Positions 7,457 to 17,132 of a DNA stretch of 22,431 nucleotides are shown here, one piece after another. The first letter of the stretch is position 1. Each line of letters opens with the position of its first letter. Both the position numbers and the translations under genes were made by a program. Below the pieces are notes generated by a model, which made no database searches, was not told the origin of the DNA, and saw nothing but the letters and a program-made list of their open reading frames with translations. The stretch is from assembly GCA_005281725.1 (NCBI GenBank), contig SSBO01000009.1, positions 426,606 to 449,036 on the forward strand, in the 5' to 3' direction. This DNA is from Wuchereria bancrofti. Lineage: Eukaryota > Nematoda > Chromadorea > Rhabditida > Onchocercidae.

Positions 7457-10052
7457 TCAAGCCTGATATATGTAATAAGCATAAAATATTGCCTGTTTAT
7501 TTGTTGAATCAAAGATAATTTGATGAATGTCATAAGGAGATAAATGATGACCATAAGCCAAGCATCCATCCGTAGTAATCATCTTTGATCGTTCGTCTAT
7601 TTGCATAGTAATCTACGAAATGTGATGAATCAACTGAATGAGAAACTGAAGAGATGGGATAAAAATTGAATTACTCACTGTTATTTTCAGTTATTTCATC
7701 CTTTAACTTAGACTTGAATGACTTTCATGAACACTTGCGTCAATCATTCTACGTCTTTCCTTTCATAAATTTAAATCTTTCTTAGTTCTCAGTAGATCAA
7801 GAAGGAATATGCATGGAGCATCAAAATTTCAACTCGAAATCCAACCATTTTTGAAAATAATTTTAAAATATGAATTTCTTTGTGTTTCTTAAATTTTTCC
7901 TTTCCTACCTGTAAATTACTAAATTATCGTTATTCAATAATGCGATCCAATGACACTTGAAATGTTGCGGAAGAGCTCAATTCCGTTTGAATAACATCGT
8001 TATTTTTTTTTTTTTTTTAGTAATATAATTGTAAGCTGATCGTTTCTAATAAAATTATTGCATAAGATCAAAATTGAAACCTTATATTGTTGTGGGAAAA
8101 TACCAATTTCAATTTTACCCAACATTTGCGAGGTAAATTGTGGGGTACTTCCAAAATTAACACATTGTTTGTTTTCATTATCTAATCGCATGCGTCTTGT
8201 GTAAAGTATCTAAAAGTTTCAACATTTCAACTCAAATGATTAGCCTAAGGATATTGTTAGATTCGCAAATGACTTCATAATCAGATTTTTGATTTGCATG
8301 AAATTTGAAAAGTGCTTACACCTGTCGTATAGTCTATGATTACATTAAGTGCTGTTATTCCGTTTCTATCTGCTAATCGAATTGTTATTATACTTTTTTC
8401 ATTTGAGTAATATTTGATAATGATTTTGTGATCTGCTGGAATTGGCTCTACAACATGCCAATTGCCTGGGATTCTCTGCAAAACTCTTCAACTTCCAAAG
8501 ATAATAAAATGAAAAATAAATAATAATCAATAATGTGAAATATTTATTTCAAAACAGAAATTTTGCATACCGCATTTTCGTCTCGTACTTCCAACAACGC
8601 TTCGAAATCAAATGTTTCAGCTATAATATGTTGAAAATTGGTAATATTGGTAATTTGATTAATACAATGTTGCATTTTAACTTTAAAATATTCATTATAG
8701 AATAGCTGAAAACAATATGTTAAATTAAAAAAAAAACTGCTAACTGCTAAGTTAGAAATAATTGAAAAAGAATAATTACTATTTTAAATAATTAGATACC
8801 ATAATGCCAATGTTTGAAAATAATAGTAGAAATTCATAATATTTATTGTAAGTGTTATTCGGAAATGTAGCGGTAATAGCTTTATCAGAAACGCATAATA
8901 ATGAAAACTGCAAAAGGAAAAAGCATTTAATTAAAATTAGCTTATTTATGCTAACAAATTAATTGTAAACTGTTAGAAAATAATTTCGAAAATATATCAT
9001 TTTCAATTTGGATGTAACAACGTTTGTGATAATAATAAGAACATAAAATATGAAAAATCATACTTCAGCTGAGCCAGGGATAATTGTCAATCGAGCAATT
9101 TCAGCTTCATGCTCATTCAAAAAGTTGAATATAATTCTGGAATAAAATATAAGTATCGCTGATTATATTTCTAATTAGCATTTCAGCAAATGTTTTTTCA
9201 TCACAATAATATATCACAATAAATGCTTACATGCATTGAGTTTTATCACAGAGTGTATGAGAGTACGAGTAATGCTTCATGCTTATCTTTATGGTATCAT
9301 TAAATTCTAACCGATGAAACGATCGTATTACCTCAAATGAAATGAATAATTTGCAAATATAAGCTTTAATGAATAGTAAAGTTGAATCAAATAAATTTAT
9401 TACATAATATTATTCAGTTGATAACATTCTGTCATATGAATAATATGAAGAAAGTGATAAGAAAATAAAATTTGTGACTAATTTTATTGTATTGCAGTAT
9501 TAAATTATTCTAAATAGCTTGCAAATGTTTTGTTTTTTTAATTCTTTATTGCTATACCTTATTTTGAATTCTTCCAGAAATGAAATAATAGTCATCATCT
9601 TGGCTTATATGTCGTAGTTCATTTACGTACGACACAGAAGGCATAGCTTCCATTACTATTTCCTTCGAAACTAAAGCATAAAAGCTGTAAATTGCTATTG
9701 CAATCCTGAAAAGTTACATATTTTCAAACCAGAAAGGCCTTTTTTCCAGAAATTAATGCCTTTTTTATAAAGTCATCGTAGTGATAAATTATTAATACAC
9801 CAATATTTCATACACAAATATAATTATGTGTTCTTCTTTTATTTGCATATGCATTGATTATTTTCTTTTAAAATAATTTAATTAATAGTTTTATCTAAAT
9901 CTTATTGCTTTCCGTCAAAAATAATTGATAGTTGTTCTACAAATTACTGTATAGAAGAAATTAACTGGAAATGTATGAAAGGAAATTAGCTACCGTAGCA
10001 TACAGTAATCATAATTTGCAATTGATGAATTTAAAAAAATCAATGGTTTCAT
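7457..10052 (-). CDS. Secreted two-domain galectin-like family protein, gene 2 (complete, 9 exons, 354 residues)
   Basis: Exons on -: 10052-9994, 9705-9558, 9331-9231, 9136-9064, 8907-8800, 8705-8571, 8475-8320, 8209-8081, 7612-7457. Every intron is GT-AG, every phase matches, and the 1065 bases give 354 residues with no internal stop. The N-terminus (residues 1-36) contains a hydrophobic run (IAIAIYSFYALV), consistent with a signal peptide. Domain 1 is about residues 70-208 and domain 2 about 209-350. The conserved cysteines are 132, 177, 276 and 320, one pair per domain. Motifs shared with the paralogs are IPGNWH near 210, YYEF near 150, and YGHHLSPYDI near 323. The last is reminiscent of the galectin HR-x-P strand, but galactoside-contact residues are not seen. 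The sequence 5' of the ATG shares about 100 bases with the promoter modules at the window ends. The role is unknown; secretion is inferred. Confidence 0.72.
7613..8080 (-). other. Intron 8 of gene 2
   Basis: Begins at the conserved AAG|GTTTCA donor and ends at TTTCGTAG. The exon-8 frame would remain open into a poly-A tract if this donor were not used, giving the 63-codon frame at 8000-8191. The splice is preferred because it joins exon 9 in phase, as in genes 1 and 3. Confidence 0.5.
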
Positions 10053-10125
10053 ATTCGACCGATCGCTTAATGCACTAATATCTTTAACAATGTTACTAAA
10101 ATAAATTGTTTTAAAGTGTAATTAT
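9980..10125 (-). promoter_or_regulatory. Exon 1 and proximal promoter of gene 2, homologous to the end modules
   Basis: Read on -, the sequence around ATTAGTGCATTAAGCGATCG, then ATG and TGTATGCTACG|GTAGCT corresponds to the same features at 641 (-), 1304 (+) and 21936 (-). Only about 140 bases remain similar. The donor of this copy falls in phase 2, which suits galectin-like exon 2. In the 1304 copy it is in phase 1. Confidence 0.5.
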
Positions 10126-10861
10126 GCAAAATTAGTGAAGAAACAATGAATATAAATTTTCGAAATTTGACGTTTTTTTTCTTTCGATAAAAAAAAAGTG
10201 TTTGTTGAAAAACACTTTTAGTGGTTGCTTATGTATATGCTTATGTTACGATATATTAAAATGATTTTTTCTAACATGATAAATTCCATTTTCAACTTTC
10301 ATTTATTTCTAATTATCTTTTATCTCAAAGCATCAACAATTATTTGCAATGAACAACGTTTGTTTGAGCTAAATTTCAATTAAAAAAAAATGTACAAATT
10401 TCGTTTCTGTATAATTCATCATACAGCTTTTGCAATTTTAATTTTTATATTTTAAAAAACTTTTCAATAAATAAATGTTATAACACTTATTATTAAATCA
10501 TCAAACAATGTAGAATCATTCTAGTTAAACTTTTTTTTTTAACTTTTATTGTTTTATTGTTAAAGAAGAATGTCTGAGTAAATCAGACTTTAAGGATTTT
10601 TCTTTTTTTAAAAATAGTTTCAGATTATGAAAAAATAATTTTTTTAAGTTTAAGTTCCCGTACACGCAATTATTGATTACTAATTAGTAAATTAATTAAT
10701 TAGTTAGCTTATTATCTAGATAATTGAAATTAGAATAAAAACAGGTTACTTTTATTCATTTTATCACATAATTAAAGAAATGATAGTTTGTAGTTACAAC
10801 TTACAGTTATCATTCATCACAATAGCTAATATATGATATGATAAGAATTATTTTGTTGGAA
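10126..10861. other. Divergent intergenic region between gene 2 and the small secreted gene
   Basis: Highly AT-rich with many homopolymer runs. The two genes point away from each other, so their promoters presumably lie here. I see no coding exon or clear binding site. Confidence 0.4.
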
Positions 10862-11434
10862 ATGAATAGCTATTTTGTCATATTCACTATAATTCTTATT
10901 GAGCTTAGATTTTTAAATATGCAAATTAGCTTTGAACTAAGTATAATTTTCAACTTTTTTAAGTTCAAAATCTAATTGCAGCAATTTTTCAGAAGGAACG
11001 GATGAAACTGTTGTTTGCACCAGCCTATTTACTCAATCTAATTATACTGGTATGGATTATGAAATTAAAATTAAAAAATTACTTCCTCTTTTTCTACCAT
11101 TTTTGATATAATTATTTGATGATGTCATTTTTATTTTCTATTTTTATTTTTGAAGTAATATATTTGTGATTAAAAACATTATAAATAAATTAATTCAAAT
11201 TTTGTAGCATCAAAATATTGCTATTATTGGTTAGCAATGGATTTTGGTACAGCAGTGAATTACAATTCGAATGATCATGCTGAATCATTTAATGCTAAAC
11301 ATTTATTAGAACTTTGTTCAACATCAAAAAATGATGAATTATATGGCTTCACTTATAGTGTTGAAAATTTTCCAATTATTTTGAATAGTACATTGAATAA
11401 TTTAACTCAATCAACAATTAATTTAAAAAAGTAA
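10862..11434 (+). CDS. Small secreted protein, three exons, 120 residues (unrecognised)
   Basis: Exons: 10862-10940, 10993-11049, 11208-11434 (TAA). The introns are 52 and 158 bases, with acceptors TTTTTCAG and TTTTGTAG. The phases (1, then 1) match and the 363 bases translate without a break. Exon 1 encodes a signal peptide (MNSYFVIFTIILIE...). The mature part has three cysteines (VVCTS, KYCYY, LELCS), an aromatic stretch YCYYWLAMDFG, and three potential N-glycosylation sites (NYT, NST, NLT). I recognise no family. The gene is divergent from gene 2. The exon 3 frame alone looked like a 65-codon orphan; the two upstream exons come from splice-site and phase matching. Confidence is high for exons 2-3 and moderate for exon 1. 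Confidence 0.6.
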
Positions 11435-12046
11435 ATCAATAATTTATTCACTAAAAATTAAAGTAATACATTTTGTAATTATCATTTATATCACTCATAA
11501 CTATTGTATAAATTAAAAAAAAATGAAGCATTCTCGGTAATTTCTAGATTTAAAGTAGTTATTAAGTAAATACTTTAAGATTAATTAACTTAATAATTCT
11601 ATGAAATTTTTATAATCAGATTGCAATTAAAATACATTATCATTAAGTAATAATATATAATACATAAAATTAAAATTTATCAAATATGCATTCATCATCA
11701 CAAATGATTATTATTAATCGCTATTCATCTTTTTATCGTATTGCAACAATTTAACCTATTCAGCTAATTCATTATAAGTTATCATTTTTTCCATTATTTA
11801 TTCCTATTAATTTCTAATATCATTTCATCAATTTTTGTTTTTTTTGCTGATTTAATTTGTTTAATAGATTATATTATCATATCATCACTTAAAAATTTAC
11901 TTTTGGCTAATTTATACGTTGTTGATATTATTATCATTAAGAAAGACTAATTCTTTAACACTAATAATTTAAAAATTTGCAATAATAACCTTTTAATATT
12001 TAACAAAATAATATTTGCAATAATAACCTTTTAATATATAACAGTG
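11435..12046. other. AT-rich intergenic DNA with a short tandem duplication
   Basis: ATTTGCAATAATAACCTTTT followed by AATAT occurs at 11975-11999 and again at 12013-12037, a 38-base period. Apart from this I see no exon or other element. Confidence 0.5.
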
Positions 12047-12869
12047 GGTTACAATGAACAATAGTTACAATGCAAGGGATTGCATGGATATCATAAAGAA
12101 CTTACATTGGGTGGCAACTATAATTGGTTACAATTGACATTAAATGGTGGATGCTCATAGCATAGGATTGTTATAAGATCAAAGGTCAGCTGAACGAGTG
12201 CGATGCATTGCAAGGGAAATTATAATGGATTGCTATATTAAGCAGTATTAACATTTATTTAGCTTCGCGATATGGAAATTCGCGACAGAAGCTTTTGCCC
12301 TGGGCACGTCGATCAGTCGTTACCTAGTCCACTCTAATCTCAAATCGAAAGATATGGACACGTATGATCCATAACTACCGTCTGCACATAGTGCTAGCTT
12401 CGAGGAGAAAACCACATATAAGGAATCCAAGGAGATCTTCCGTGGAGGAACTTCCTACCACACATTGATCTTTTCACCTACCGAATGTTTACATCGAACA
12501 TAAGTTGACAGATCTTTTCAAAAATCTTTTTGCTTTAGCATATTCACATTTACTTAATCCTTTCAACTTGTTTAATCCATTTTAGGAAGTTTTTTTTTCT
12601 TTTTGAGCTATAAAAATTGAAATAATAATTTATACATCGAAACATGTTAACTGAATAAAAAGAAAAGTTCATAGCAACATTTCAGACATAAATAATCTAA
12701 AGTTTCACACTGGTTCTATATAATGAGCATAAAATACTGCATATCTATTTCTTGAATCAAAAACAGTTTGTTGAATATCATATGGAGATAAATGATGACC
12801 ATAAATCATACATTCTTTCGTAGCTGGTTCCTCTCTTTGTCTTAGTCTTCCACCCAATAACATAGTAAC
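12047..12869 (-). repeat. Exon-9 plus 3'-flank block, copy C (inverted, internally deleted)
   Basis: On - this reads exon 9 of gene 3, then the same 3' flank as copy A down to the GACGTGCCCAGGG core. It then jumps directly to the sequence equivalent to 5690-5915. About 600 bases present in copy A (roughly 5075-5690) are missing. The junction lies near 12290-12300. Confidence 0.7.
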
Positions 12870-14930
12870 CTTAACAATAACCACAAGCGATAAATCAAAT
12901 GAATGTGAAATTTTAAACTGAATTACCCGCTATTACTTTTAGTTACCCACTCCCTCAATTTAGATTCGAACCTTTTTCTAAAAATAACACAGTGAATTTG
13001 TTTGTGCAACTTTAAGCATCATTTCGACTTCTTTTTTTTTTTTTTTTGCTTCTTCCAATAAGCCATTAAATTGTTATTTGATAATATGAATTATTTCAAT
13101 GTAGCTAAAACGATGTTGATCTGTCCAACAATATTTGAAACGATGCGCCTATTAAAATAGTATTGTAAGCTGCTGTTATTTGATCAAATAATATTTATGA
13201 ATCATCGCAAAACTGATTATTTCTAATGAAATTATTGTTTTTGCATATCATTAAAACTGAAACCTTATATCGATGTGCGAATACGGCAATTTCAACTGCA
13301 CCCAACATATTCCAAATATATCGCTTGCTATTTACAAAATCAATGCATTCTAAGTTTTTGTCGTCCAATCCAACACGTCTTGTGAAAAGCATCTGAAAGT
13401 TTATGGTTAAGAATTTTTTGCTGCCTCAAATTTTTGGTGTTTATGAAATTAAAAAAAAACTTGCTTACGCCTATTTCATAGTCTATAGTTACAGTAAGTG
13501 CTGCTATTCCATTCCTGTCCGTTAATTGAATTGTTATTATTCTTCCCGTAGCTTCATTACTCAGGCAATATTTGACAACAATTTTGTTACCTATTGGAAT
13601 CGGTTTTACAAGATGCCAATTGCCTGGGATTCGCTGAAAAATTCTTCGTATTCGAAAGTGAAAACAAATAACAAAACAAAAATTGCATAAAAAATAATCA
13701 ATGATGTGAAATATTTTAGTATAGAATATTCATTACATACAGCTCTTTTAGGTTGTATTTCCAACATTGCTTCAAAACCTTTTATACCATTTAAACTGTA
13801 ATTGAATTTGACAATATCTTGAATGTCTTCAATACAAACTTGGAAAAATTTTAAAAACTTTTCGTCATGATATATCTGAAAATTATTATTCTTTATTAAC
13901 CAGCAGTTAAATTAAGATTAATCAAATTAATTTAAAAAAGAAAAAATGAATAATATACTGTGCATACCATTATACCATAAACTGCGAATATGAGTACAAA
14001 TTCGTAATAGTTTCTATAGTGATCACTACCATGATGACGAACACTTATATAAAAACCTGTAGTGCAAACCACAGTAATCTAAAACTGAATGCACCAATGA
14101 TTTAATGAAAAGTGAAGTTAAGAAGTTATTACTTTAATAATTTATGAAATTATTTTTTATAGTTTAATTTGGTTTATTCATGCTAATAAACTGTTTAGAT
14201 GTTACCGTGTAATAATTATATAACTTCAACATTTAATGCAATGAAATATCAGATAGATCTAATTAATTATATGCAGTTAATTATTATAGAATATATTAAA
14301 AAGTTTACATGAGCAGTGCCGGGAATAAGTTTTGCATAAAGTACACTTATACCTCTCACTTCCATAAAGTTCAATTCAATTCTAAAACAAAGAAAAAAAG
14401 AGAAAATAAATAAATAAGCACTTCCCAATGCACTGAAGGAGTTGTACAAAAGTTACATTTTTAATTATTTTTGTAAAAAATACTTTTGCAGCATAATAAT
14501 ATAACTTATACTTCAATACTTACTCACTCCCACTTTTATTTGATTCAGAGTATTCATAATGTGTATGCTTAAGACGTATGATAATGGATTCATTAAAATC
14601 GAAATGATGAAATGTCCAAGTTTTCTGAAAAGAAATCTTTATAAAATAAAAATTATTAAGAAGCAACAAAATGTTAATCAATCTATATTTCAATTTATTC
14701 CATCATATTTTATTGTTAAATTATATCAGCAGAAAATATTTTGAAAATATTCGTTTTATTATTTTAAATTTTGCGTTAATATTATACTTTAGATGGGGCC
14801 AATTAAATGAAACCGCTCATTCGCGTCAATTCGACTCTTTTCCGCTTCATCAATCACCGAAGGTAATTTTCTGACCATTTCTACTTTTATCGAAGCTAAG
14901 ACGCAAAAGTAATAAATCGTTGTTGCAAAC
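12705..14930 (-). CDS. Secreted two-domain galectin-like family protein, gene 3 (one-base frameshift in exon 2)
   Basis: Exons on -: 14930-14788, 14624-14524, 14381-14309, 14078-13968, 13875-13741, 13633-13469, 13392-13264, 12869-12705 (TGA). Exons 3-9 are fully open and in the same phases as in gene 2. Exon 2 is 143 bases, one too many: a four-C run (+ strand GGGG at 14795-14798) puts a TAA two bases before the donor. Three C's would restore agreement with the paralogs, so this is either a real inactivating indel or an assembly error; an N lies close by at 14946. The conserved Cys pairs are present, plus an extra Cys in exon 7 (VVKYCLS). Exon 9 differs from genes 1 and 2 by an Arg/Gln/Glu-rich insert (GGRLRQREEP). 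Exon 1 is not certain. The signal-type exon at 15680-15545 ends in the required phase 2 and is the best candidate. Confidence 0.6.
14788..14798 (-). other. Frameshift site in gene 3, exon 2
   Basis: On - the exon reads ATT GGC CCC ATC TAA A before the donor GTATAATATT. The same donor sequence follows gene 1 exon 2 in phase 0. Removing one C restores both the phase and the absence of a stop. Confidence 0.6.
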
Positions 14931-15053
14931 CTTAAAAATTATATANTAGATAAAATTTCACAACAAGTACTTAACTCTATACAATTATGACTTCATCTTA
15001 ATTCAATGAGATGTCAGACCTGTTTCTCAAACAAATATAACGAACGGATTTTC

Positions 15054-15680
15054 TCAACCTACGTTTTCTTTGCCCTCCAGTTCATTTAGCTTGTTTCCTT
15101 CGTCATCCATATATTTCGCTCCATTTTCATTTTCATCATCCCTTTTTCCATCATCACTGACTGCATTTTTTCGGTTTTTTACGGACGGCGGATTTTTAGG
15201 AGTATCGTAAAATACTATTAATTCAGTTTGTTCAAAATTCAGCATACATGGCATCTTATACTCTCCGATTTCTAAAATAACTTTTAAACTAAACTGCTCT
15301 AATGAACGACAGAACATTACAATTTCTATTACAGCAGAAATAAATTACAAAGTGAAATTGGCAATTTTTGTTAATTTTCCAGTTCCAATTTTTGCGCATT
15401 TTCAATGTTAGATACCATCTGTACAGATGTAGAAATTTAAAGCCAATGAGATGAAGAAAAATATAGTCGAAATTTTCGTTGATTTAAACGAAACCAATTA
15501 AATTGTTAATTTGAGTACAAAAATTTTCAAAATATATTCCCTATACTTTCTCTGAAATAAGCTTCTTTTTAATTCAATCGGCAAAAGAGTATTCAAATTT
15601 ACTTTTATGTGAAGAGATAAAATCGCAATGACGAAAATAGTTAATTTGGCTGATAAAACTTTTGTAACATGTGTTAACAT
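15054..15680 (-). CDS. Candidate secreted acidic protein, or two unrelated exons
   Basis: Two parts. The frame starting at 15680 (MLTHVTKVLSAKLTIFVIAI...) is a strong signal-peptide exon, open until about 15498, with a possible donor AA|GTATAG at 15544 in phase 2. The frame 15317-15054 (87 codons, stop TGA) looks coding. Its first half is beta-strand-like (LKVILEIGEYKM, ELIVFYDTP) and its second half is acidic and hydrophilic (DDENENGAKYMDDEGNK). They can be joined in frame through an acceptor TTTAG near 15290, giving a secreted protein of about 120 residues, but that acceptor is weak. Alternatively the signal exon belongs to gene 3, whose exon 2 needs phase 2, and the acidic frame is a separate gene. 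The start region is a diverged inverted copy of 1-150. Confidence 0.35.
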
Positions 15681-15830
15681 AAATGATCAAAGTGAGAGTT
15701 AATGGTTTTAAGAATATTTCAGTCAACACAAATAGTCAGACAGATACGCTTTTGTATATATTTTCTCAAATCTCTTGCTGATTTTTATCTGTAATACTTT
15801 GTTGATTGCCGATTAAATGTTTGGTCACTC
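15655..15830 (-). repeat. Promoter/signal-exon repeat, right copy (inverted partner at 1-150)
   Basis: Shares GGTTTTAAGAATATTTCAGT and the AATACTTTGTTGAT region with the left end of the window read backwards. The ATG at 15680 on - is in an open frame here, unlike the left copy. The shared part upstream of the ATG is presumably its promoter. Confidence 0.6.
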
Positions 15831-16275
15831 AATGATATGAATCTGATGAAATATTTTTTGCAAATCGTATAATCATATAACTTTTATGAAATGATATGTT
15901 TGATTAAGATTCTTTTCTTTCCCGAAAATTTATTTCCATATTAGTTATGAAATAATTGAGCAAGGAATACATATGAGCAATTTCATTTTATTAGTAATTT
16001 AACAACAACGATACTTATTTGCAAATTCTTCGTGCATAGCATTCAAGGTTACCTGCAAATGAAATTAATGGATGAAGTTTATGTTGAGAAACGCATTGCA
16101 GGAATAACAAAAAAGTGAAGAAAATGACCCTAATATGCATATAAGAACAAAAATGTCAATAATAAATTATCAATAAAGAACAGGAATCAGTGACAAGAAT
16201 TTGACCAATAGAAAATATAAGTAATCAACAACAGAAATAACAGACCACCTTTCTTCTGTTTAAAGTGCGCAAGCC
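15831..16275. other. 3' region of the zinc-finger gene and spacer
   Basis: AT-rich. On - this follows the zinc-finger coding region and probably includes its 3' untranslated part. I see no exon with good splice sites. Confidence 0.4.
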
Positions 16276-16347
16276 TTAATGATTCTTTATGTGAAATTTC
16301 AAGTTGCGTTTAGTCCGAAAATCTTTACCGCATACAGTACAGTGGTA
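16276..16347 (-). pseudogene. Sixth C2H2 finger, out of frame just after the stop of the zinc-finger gene
   Basis: On - from 16347, 23 codons read YHCTVCGKDF then RTKRNLKFHIKNH, then TAA. This is a canonical finger (C-x2-C-x12-H-x3-H) with the structural Phe and Leu in place and Asn at helix position 3, like the five in-frame fingers. It begins eight bases after the TAG at 16355-16357 but in the +1 frame, so a single-base indel between fingers 5 and 6 seems to have cut it off. The intact finger indicates that the event is recent, or that the base is an assembly error. Confidence 0.75.
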
Positions 16348-16354
16348 CGTAGTT

Positions 16355-17132
16355 CTATTTATTCATGCCATGAGTTTGCACGTGAGACTTCAAATTCTGT
16401 TTTCGTGAGAAACTTTTTCCGCATGCCTGACAACTGTACGGCTTTTCACCGTTATGAGTCATCATATGTATTTTCATATTACCGGACTGAATGAAATTCT
16501 GTTTGCATATCTGACAACTGTACGGCTTTTCACCGGTATGAATCATCATATGTCTTTTCATATTCGAAAACTTACTGAAGCTCTTTTTGCATATCGAACA
16601 ACTGTACGGCTTCTCACCTGTATGAGTCATCACATGTGTTTTCATATTACTGGAGTCAGTGAAATTCTTTTTGCATATCCTACAACTGTACGGCTTTTCA
16701 CCGGTATGAGCCATCATATGTTTTTTCATATTTGCTACTTCCTTTTGACATATATCACAGCGCCGTTTCTTCCCTGTGCTTTCTTCCTGCTTTGATAGTT
16801 TCATTACTTCCATTAGTGTTTCGATTGGAACGAGGCGTTCAAGCAGTTTAATTCGTTCATCACTCACTCCCTCCACTGATAAGCCTTGCGATCTGTCCTC
16901 GTTCTCTTTCACTTTTGGAGCTGATAAATCCAGAGGTTTTGTCTGACCCGTTTGCGCTACCTTAAATAATATGAAATTATCAATCTCACACTATGTAATA
17001 TTTTAAATCTTCAAGGTATTGTAACGATATGTTGTTTTTAAGTGGACTTACGGTAGTTTGAATATTGCTCAATTGAAAGAGGAAGAAGAAATAGATGAAA
17101 TGCATGCCAATGAGAATAATTTCTTGCCAATT
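16355..17132 (-). CDS. C2H2 zinc-finger protein with PLDLS corepressor motif (5' end partial)
   Basis: The main exon is 16960-16355 on - (acceptor TTTAAG, stop TAG). It encodes QTGQTKPLDLSAPK, a linker, then five C2H2 fingers joined by TGEKPYSC linkers, so it is a nuclear DNA-binding protein. PLDLS matches the PxDLS motif bound by the corepressor CtBP, which suggests repression. Finger 1 is C-x2-C-x9-H-x3-H, three residues short and lacking the conserved Phe; fingers 2-5 are canonical. All carry Asn at helix position 3. An upstream exon, 17132-17052, has excellent splice sites (TGTTTTCAG acceptor, ACC|GTAAGT donor) and matches phase 0, with an ATG at codon 10, but its protein is oddly hydrophobic (FIYFFFLFQL), so the true start is uncertain. 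Residues follow GTA GCG at 16960, and GTG at 16912 is not a start. Confidence 0.75.
16922..16936 (-). other. PLDLS motif (CtBP-type)
   Basis: CCTCTGGATTTATCA on - encodes Pro-Leu-Asp-Leu-Ser, in a Lys/Ala/Pro-containing context N-terminal to the fingers. This is the usual position of such motifs in C2H2 repressors. Confidence 0.6.

Noticed and set aside
14559..14874. + strand open frames at 14559-14744 and 14671-14874
   Set aside because: Antisense to exons 2 and 3 of gene 3 and the intron between them.
16279..16795. Two overlapping + strand open frames (16279-16494 and 16454-16795)
   Set aside because: They are antisense shadows of the zinc-finger repeats; their periodic protein sequence comes from the 84-base finger units.
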